Assembly (NCBI RefSeq): GCF_007922615.2
Contig: NZ_CP042301.2
Location: 4,200,001 to 4,264,000, forward strand
Reading direction: 5' to 3'
From: Nitratireductor mangrovi
GTDB taxonomy: Bacteria > Pseudomonadota > Alphaproteobacteria > Rhizobiales > Rhizobiaceae
Length of the DNA: 64,000 nt
Position 1 is the first letter of the stretch. Every line of letters begins with the position of its first letter. Shown in pieces: positions 60,009-64,000 of the stretch. The translations under genes were made by a program, and so were the position numbers. The notes beneath the pieces are model-generated. The model saw only the letters and a program-made list of their open reading frames with translations, was not told the origin of the DNA and searched no databases.

Positions 60009-61465
60009 GCCACCAGGGCTCCCTGGAAGGACGCGGCGAGAATGTTCTTCTCGTTCACGTCATCGCCTTCGAGTTCGGCTACGGCCTCGCCTTCACGAAA
60101 GACGTAGACCCTGTCGCACAGACACACCTCTTCCATTTCGGTGGAGTACCAGATGAAGGTGCGGCCGGCTGCGGCTTCCTGGCGGATGATCTGGTAGACC
60201 TCCTGCTTTGTGCCGACATCGACGCCGCGCATCGGGTCGTCCATCAGCACGACCGGTGCCCGGGTCGAAAGCGCCCGCGCGAACAGCACCTTTTGCTGGT
60301 TACCGCCGGAAAGCGAAAGGACAGGGTTCTCCATATCCTGCGTCCGGATATCGATCCTCTCCTTCCAGTCGGCTCCCTTGTGACGCTCCGCTTCCAGAGC
60401 GACGAGGCCGTGGCGCGACAGATCCGGAAGTGACGCCACCGAAAGGTTCTTCAGGATGCTCCACAGCTCGAACACCCCGTTGAGCCGGCGGTCTCCGGCG
60501 ACGAAAGTCACCGCCGGGTCGCGCTGCAGCACCCAGTCGCCGCTCCTCTTGGCGTGAAGGCGCAGCAGCATCTCCGTTTGGCCATGGCCGCTCAGCCCCG
60601 CAAGGCCGACGATCTCGCCCTTGCGGGCTACCAGTGGCAGGCCGTGGCCCGGTTGCTCGATAACGGCCGGCGCGGAGGCCAGTTCGCGGGTTTCACGACG
60701 TTCAGCCTCTTCCTTGGCGACGCTGCCCATCGCCTCGACTAGGCCATGGATGGTGAAGTCGCCCGCCGGCTGTTCGGCTACCACGCGGCCATCCTTCATC
60801 ACGACGATGCGGTCTGCCGTGGCGAGCACCTCGTTGAGGATGTGGGAGATGAAGACAACTGCCCCGCCTTCGGCGACGAACCTGCGCACATGGGCGAGCA
60901 TCTGTTTGGCGAGGCTGGAATCGAGGGACGATGTCGGCTCATCGAGGATAACGAGGCGCGGAGCGGTGCCGGCGCTCGAGAACGCCATGGCGATCTCCAC
61001 CATCTGCCGCTGGGCGATGGAAAGTGCTGCGACGATCTCGCCGCTATCAATGCCATGGCCGGGGAAGATGGCGTCCAGGTTCTCCTCGATGATGGCGCGG
61101 GCGCGGCCCCGCCAGCCCAGCCCGCCCAGGTCGCGGTGCACCAGCCGCGTGTTTTCGATGACGGTCAGGTTTGGGCACAGCGACAGCTCCTGGAAAACAC
61201 AGCGCACGCCATGCGCCCGCGCCACGTTGATGCCGTAGCGTTCCAGGGTCGCCCCGTCACCGGAGATCCGGCCTTCGTCCGGGGACAGCCCGCCATTGAT
61301 GACGTTGACGATGGTCGACTTGCCGGCGCCGTTGTGGCCGACAAGGCCGACGCACTCGCCGGGCATGATGCGAAGGCTGACACCCGCCAGTGCCTTGACC
61401 GCGCCAAAGCTGATCCGGGCGTCCTCGACCTCGATGACGGGGATTGGTGCTGGGGAAGCCGACAT
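60005..61465 (-). CDS. Ribose-type sugar ABC ATPase, double domain
   Basis: 486 residues, two nucleotide-binding domains. The first has Walker A GHNGAGKST, signature ALSIAQRQMVEIA and Walker B LVILDEPTSSLD. The second has a Walker A that lacks the Lys (GLSGHGQTEM), as is usual in this family, the normal signature LSGGNQQKVLFARAL and VVLMDDPMRGVD with Asp for the catalytic Glu. Only the first site is likely to hydrolyse ATP well. Confidence 0.93.
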   Translation of the reverse strand: MSASPAPIPVIEVEDARISFGAVKALAGVSLRIMPGECVGLVGHNGAGKSTIVNVINGGLSPDEGRISGDGATLERYGINVARAHGVRCVFQELSLCPNLTVIENTRLVHRDLGGLGWRGRARAIIEENLDAIFPGHGIDSGEIVAALSIAQRQMVEIAMAFSSAGTAPRLVILDEPTSSLDSSLAKQMLAHVRRFVAEGGAVVFISHILNEVLATADRIVVMKDGRVVAEQPAGDFTIHGLVEAMGSVAKEEAERRETRELASAPAVIEQPGHGLPLVARKGEIVGLAGLSGHGQTEMLLRLHAKRSGDWVLQRDPAVTFVAGDRRLNGVFELWSILKNLSVASLPDLSRHGLVALEAERHKGADWKERIDIRTQDMENPVLSLSGGNQQKVLFARALSTRAPVVLMDDPMRGVDVGTKQEVYQIIRQEAAAGRTFIWYSTEMEEVCLCDRVYVFREGEAVAELEGDDVNEKNILAASFQGALVA

Positions 61466-61558
61466 GGCTAGCTTTGACTATCGACGTGTACGTGAGGGCG
61501 CAACCCGTTGCGCCCTCAAGGTCACCGTATTGGCCTGTGCGTCTTTAACGCCCAAGCG

Positions 61559-62575
61559 TTACATCGCCGACTTTACGACCTCGGCAGCATCCTCTTGCGA
61601 GTACTCCACATTGGCCACGCCGCCGACTTCCGTATTGGCAAGCCCCTCTTCAAGGTTGTCCTGATCGATGCGCAGGAACGGGACCACGAGGTCCTTGGGA
61701 ACGTCCTTGCCGTCCAGGATCTGCTGGGCGACCCAGAAGGCGAGCGTGGACACGCCGGGGGCAATGGAGACCGACATGGTCTCGTAACCGTTGGCGTCCT
61801 TCTGCTCTTTCCACCAGGTCAACTCGTCGTGCCGGTTGCCCATGATGATGATCGGCATCGGCCGATCGGTGGCTGCAAACGCCTGCGCGGCGCCGTAGCC
61901 GTCGCCGCCCTGGGTGACCACTGCCTTGACCTCGGGCAGGCTCGGCAGGATGCCGGCGACGGCCTTCTGCGCCACGTCCTGCGCCCAGTCGCCGTGCACG
62001 GAGCCGACGACCTCGAAGCCCGAATATTGCTCGACGCCGGCATGGATGCCGGCGGAGATTTCGTCATCGACGAAAACGCCGGCCAGGCCGCGGATTTCCA
62101 GCAGATTGCCGCCGTCGGGCAACCGGCCTGACAGATATTCAACCTGGCTACGTCCCATCTCCTTGAAGTCGACGGCGATCCGCCAGGCGCACGGTTCGGT
62201 CACGACGCCGTCGAACGACACGACGGTAATGCCGGCATCGCATGCCTCCTTCACCGCGCCGTTGAGCGCGGTCGGCGAAGCCGCGTTGAGCACGATGGCG
62301 TCGTATCCCTGCAGGATCATGTTCTGGATCTGGGCCGCCTGCTCGGTCGCCTGATTTTCCGCAGTGGTGAAGGCGTCGGCGGCCGCGACGACGCCGTTCT
62401 TGACGGCCTCGCCGGTCACCTTGCCCCAGCTGGTCAGCATGGCCTGACGCCAGGAATTGCCGGCATAGTTGTTCGACAGGGCAATCTTCTTGCCCGAGGT
62501 ATCGGCCATCGCCGGGCTGAAAGCGGCGACCGAAAGGACCGCGGCCGATGCCATAAGAAACGCGTGAAGTTTCAT
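61559..62575 (-). CDS. Periplasmic sugar-binding protein (RbsB-like)
   Basis: 338 residues with a signal peptide (1-24, ends AMA/DTS). ALSNNYAGNSWRQAMLTSWG, GYDAIVLNAASPTALNGAVK and ITVVSFDGVVTEPCA are typical of peripla_BP_4 proteins. First gene of the leftward ABC operon. The histidine kinase starting 265 bp away on the other strand may sense the same sugar. The ligand is not evident. Confidence 0.92.
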   Translation of the reverse strand: MKLHAFLMASAAVLSVAAFSPAMADTSGKKIALSNNYAGNSWRQAMLTSWGKVTGEAVKNGVVAAADAFTTAENQATEQAAQIQNMILQGYDAIVLNAASPTALNGAVKEACDAGITVVSFDGVVTEPCAWRIAVDFKEMGRSQVEYLSGRLPDGGNLLEIRGLAGVFVDDEISAGIHAGVEQYSGFEVVGSVHGDWAQDVAQKAVAGILPSLPEVKAVVTQGGDGYGAAQAFAATDRPMPIIIMGNRHDELTWWKEQKDANGYETMSVSIAPGVSTLAFWVAQQILDGKDVPKDLVVPFLRIDQDNLEEGLANTEVGGVANVEYSQEDAAEVVKSAM

Positions 62576-62839
62576 GCCTCTCTCCCTCTTCTGCCCGCCT
62601 CGGCGGCGGGATTGGTCTCTGCGCCTGCCGGCGGCAGAGCGGACCTGTTTTCTGTTGCTGAGTTTCCTCCCTCAGTACCCGCAGGATGAATTGGAACCGG
62701 GATGGTGTATAGGAACATTGAGGCAAGCCGTTTGCGGGTTCTACCGCAGATGATGCGGGTTCATGCAAGACGGGCATGCCTCCTTGCGCGCTTAACTGAA
62801 GCGGGTGCGGGTACCGGCACCCTCGGGAGGAGACTGGGC

Positions 62840-64000
62840 ATGCTTGATACGGCGCCGCCGGCGCTGGTCGATCACTATCTCGGCATTGCCCGCCTTCTGG
62901 CGGGCCAGCTTGATTTCCGCTCCGCCATCCGCGCGGTGGCGGCAGAGGTGGGCCACATCCTGCCCCACGACCATCTCGATGTGTGCATCCTGATGGTCGA
63001 CGGCAAATACCATACCGCTTACGAAACCGGCATGAACACCGCCTGGAGTGAACTCAAGGCCGCTCCGGTCGCCAACAGCCCGATCCGCTCGTTGCTCTGG
63101 GGCGAGGTCGACTATCTCCTGACCGACGACGCCTGCGAGGACCCGCGCTTCCACTTCGAGGGGGCTTTCAAGAGGCCGATTGTGGAGCAGTCGCTGCGAA
63201 GCCGGGTGCATGCACCGATGAAGGTGCGCGGAGAGATCATCGGCGCCTTCTCCTGTTCCTCGACCAGGCGACGCATCTACACGATGGAGGATGTCGGGCA
63301 CGCGAGGGTAATTGCGGATCTGCTGTCGCCCTATTTCTTCGCGCTGCGTGCCGCCGAGCAGGCGCAGCGTTCGGCCATCGTGGAGGCCGAGGCGCGGGCC
63401 CGCGAGGAAGGCCTGCGCCAGGGCGCCTTGAAACTCACCGAAGCGCTGGAGCAGGAACGCCAGCGCATCGGCATGGACCTGCACGATCAGACCCTCGCCG
63501 ACCTCACTCGCCTCGCCCGCCGGTTGGAGCAATTGTCGCGCACCGGCGATATCACGACAGAAGCACTGGAACCGCTGTCGCGAAGCCTGCAGCACTGCAT
63601 GCAGGACCTGCGCAACATCATCGAGGAGGCCAAACCCTCCGTTCTTCAACTCTTCGGCCTTGCCCAGGCGGTTGAGAACCATCTGGAGCGCTCCGTCCGC
63701 GACAGCGGCACGACGATCGCCTGGGAACTCGCCGACGAGACGGACGGCGCCTGCGACGAGCTTGAGCCTACGGTTGCAGTGGCCCTTTTCCGCATCGCCC
63801 AGGAAGCGATCAACAACGCCGTGCGCCACGCGCGGCCCAGCCATATCGTGGTTCGCCTGCTGTGCAGCGAGGAGCAGCTTTCCATGGAGATCGTCGACGA
63901 CGGTGCGGGAATCGCAAAGCGGCGCGGCCGAGTCGGCGGCGGCATCGACAATATGAGAACGCGCGCACGGCTCATTTCGGCCCGCTTCGCGATCGGGCCC
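62840..64000 (+). CDS. GAF-domain HisKA_3 sensor histidine kinase (3' end outside window)
   Basis: Starts at the ATG at 62840 behind GGGAGGAG and stays open to the window end (387 codons). A GAF domain (about 15-170; RSAIRAVAAEVGHILPHDHL, HAPMKVRGEIIGAFSC) is followed by a NarL-type dimerisation domain with the phospho-acceptor His in QERQRIGMDLHDQTLADL. The ATPase domain begins with FRIAQEAINNAVRHARP and DDGAGIAKRRG. No transmembrane helix is seen. A LuxR-type response regulator gene is expected just beyond the end. Confidence 0.9.
   Translation, partial: MLDTAPPALVDHYLGIARLLAGQLDFRSAIRAVAAEVGHILPHDHLDVCILMVDGKYHTAYETGMNTAWSELKAAPVANSPIRSLLWGEVDYLLTDDACEDPRFHFEGAFKRPIVEQSLRSRVHAPMKVRGEIIGAFSCSSTRRRIYTMEDVGHARVIADLLSPYFFALRAAEQAQRSAIVEAEARAREEGLRQGALKLTEALEQERQRIGMDLHDQTLADLTRLARRLEQLSRTGDITTEALEPLSRSLQHCMQDLRNIIEEAKPSVLQLFGLAQAVENHLERSVRDSGTTIAWELADETDGACDELEPTVAVALFRIAQEAINNAVRHARPSHIVVRLLCSEEQLSMEIVDDGAGIAKRRGRVGGGIDNMRTRARLISARFAIGP

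Noticed and set aside
1..64000. CRISPR arrays, insertion sequences, prophage genes, tRNA or rRNA genes
   Set aside because: No regularly spaced repeats, transposase, integrase or phage structural motifs, and no cloverleaf-like or rRNA-like stretches were recognised on either strand.

Overview
The window is a 64 kb stretch of high-GC chromosomal DNA, almost certainly from a Hyphomicrobiales (Rhizobiales) alphaproteobacterium of the Mesorhizobium/Aminobacter/Phyllobacteriaceae type. The markers used are a PhyR-NepR-EcfG stress locus with GGAAC-N16/17-CGTT promoters, an Irr-type iron box, the argH-lptM-lysA-TIGR02302 gene order, a rhizobial-style phn locus with tandem phnE genes and a TIGR03223 protein, and several HWE-type histidine kinases. 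I saw no rRNA, tRNA, insertion sequence, prophage or CRISPR array.

Layout. (1) 1-13.6 kb: phosphonate use. It holds the end of phnI, phnJKL, a hexapeptide acetyltransferase, the phnCDEE transporter behind three PhoB-like repeats, and TIGR03223-phnM-phnN. Inside it sit three tiny antisense membrane ORFs, a PadR/GyrI-like regulator with a perfect palindrome at its start codon, and a receptor-channel protein resembling bacterial glutamate receptors. (2) 13.6-18.2 kb: an iron locus on the minus strand (imelysin, bfd, bfr, di-heme DUF1111 oxidase, then a deleted imelysin/DUF1513 remnant) behind an Irr-box-like palindrome. (3) 18.2-23.6 kb: MaoC hydratase, lactate-monooxygenase-like flavoenzyme, two phasins, DUF445 protein, GNAT enzyme and an outer-membrane-protein remnant. 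(4) 23.7-30.8 kb: a six-TM hybrid histidine kinase plus receiver, facing an alpha-oxoamine synthase plus receiver, next to a GGDEF-EAL protein. This arrangement resembles CqsA/CqsS and LqsA/LqsS alpha-hydroxyketone quorum sensing and is the most interesting candidate system here. (5) 30.9-37.4 kb: housekeeping genes tlpA, argH, lptM, lysA and a TIGR02302 protein. (6) 37.4-46.5 kb: the general stress response island, with two HWE kinases, phyR, nepR, ecfG, a receiver without its phospho-acceptor Asp, a Crp/Fnr regulator and stress genes (csbD, DUF1328, dps, DUF883, PRC-barrel), many with their own EcfG-type promoter. (7) 46.5-57.1 kb: an AEC transporter, then a LIV-type ABC importer, an extradiol dioxygenase, a GntR/FCD regulator, a LigM-type O-demethylase and a MetF-like reductase, tied together by TGTATACA sites. 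It reads as uptake and demethylation of methoxylated aromatic acids with C1 recovery through tetrahydrofolate. (8) 57.2-64 kb: a ribose-type sugar ABC transporter with an SMP-30 lactonase, divergent from a GAF-HisKA_3 histidine kinase cut by the window end.

Function calls rest on reading motifs and on remembered family sequences; no database search was run.
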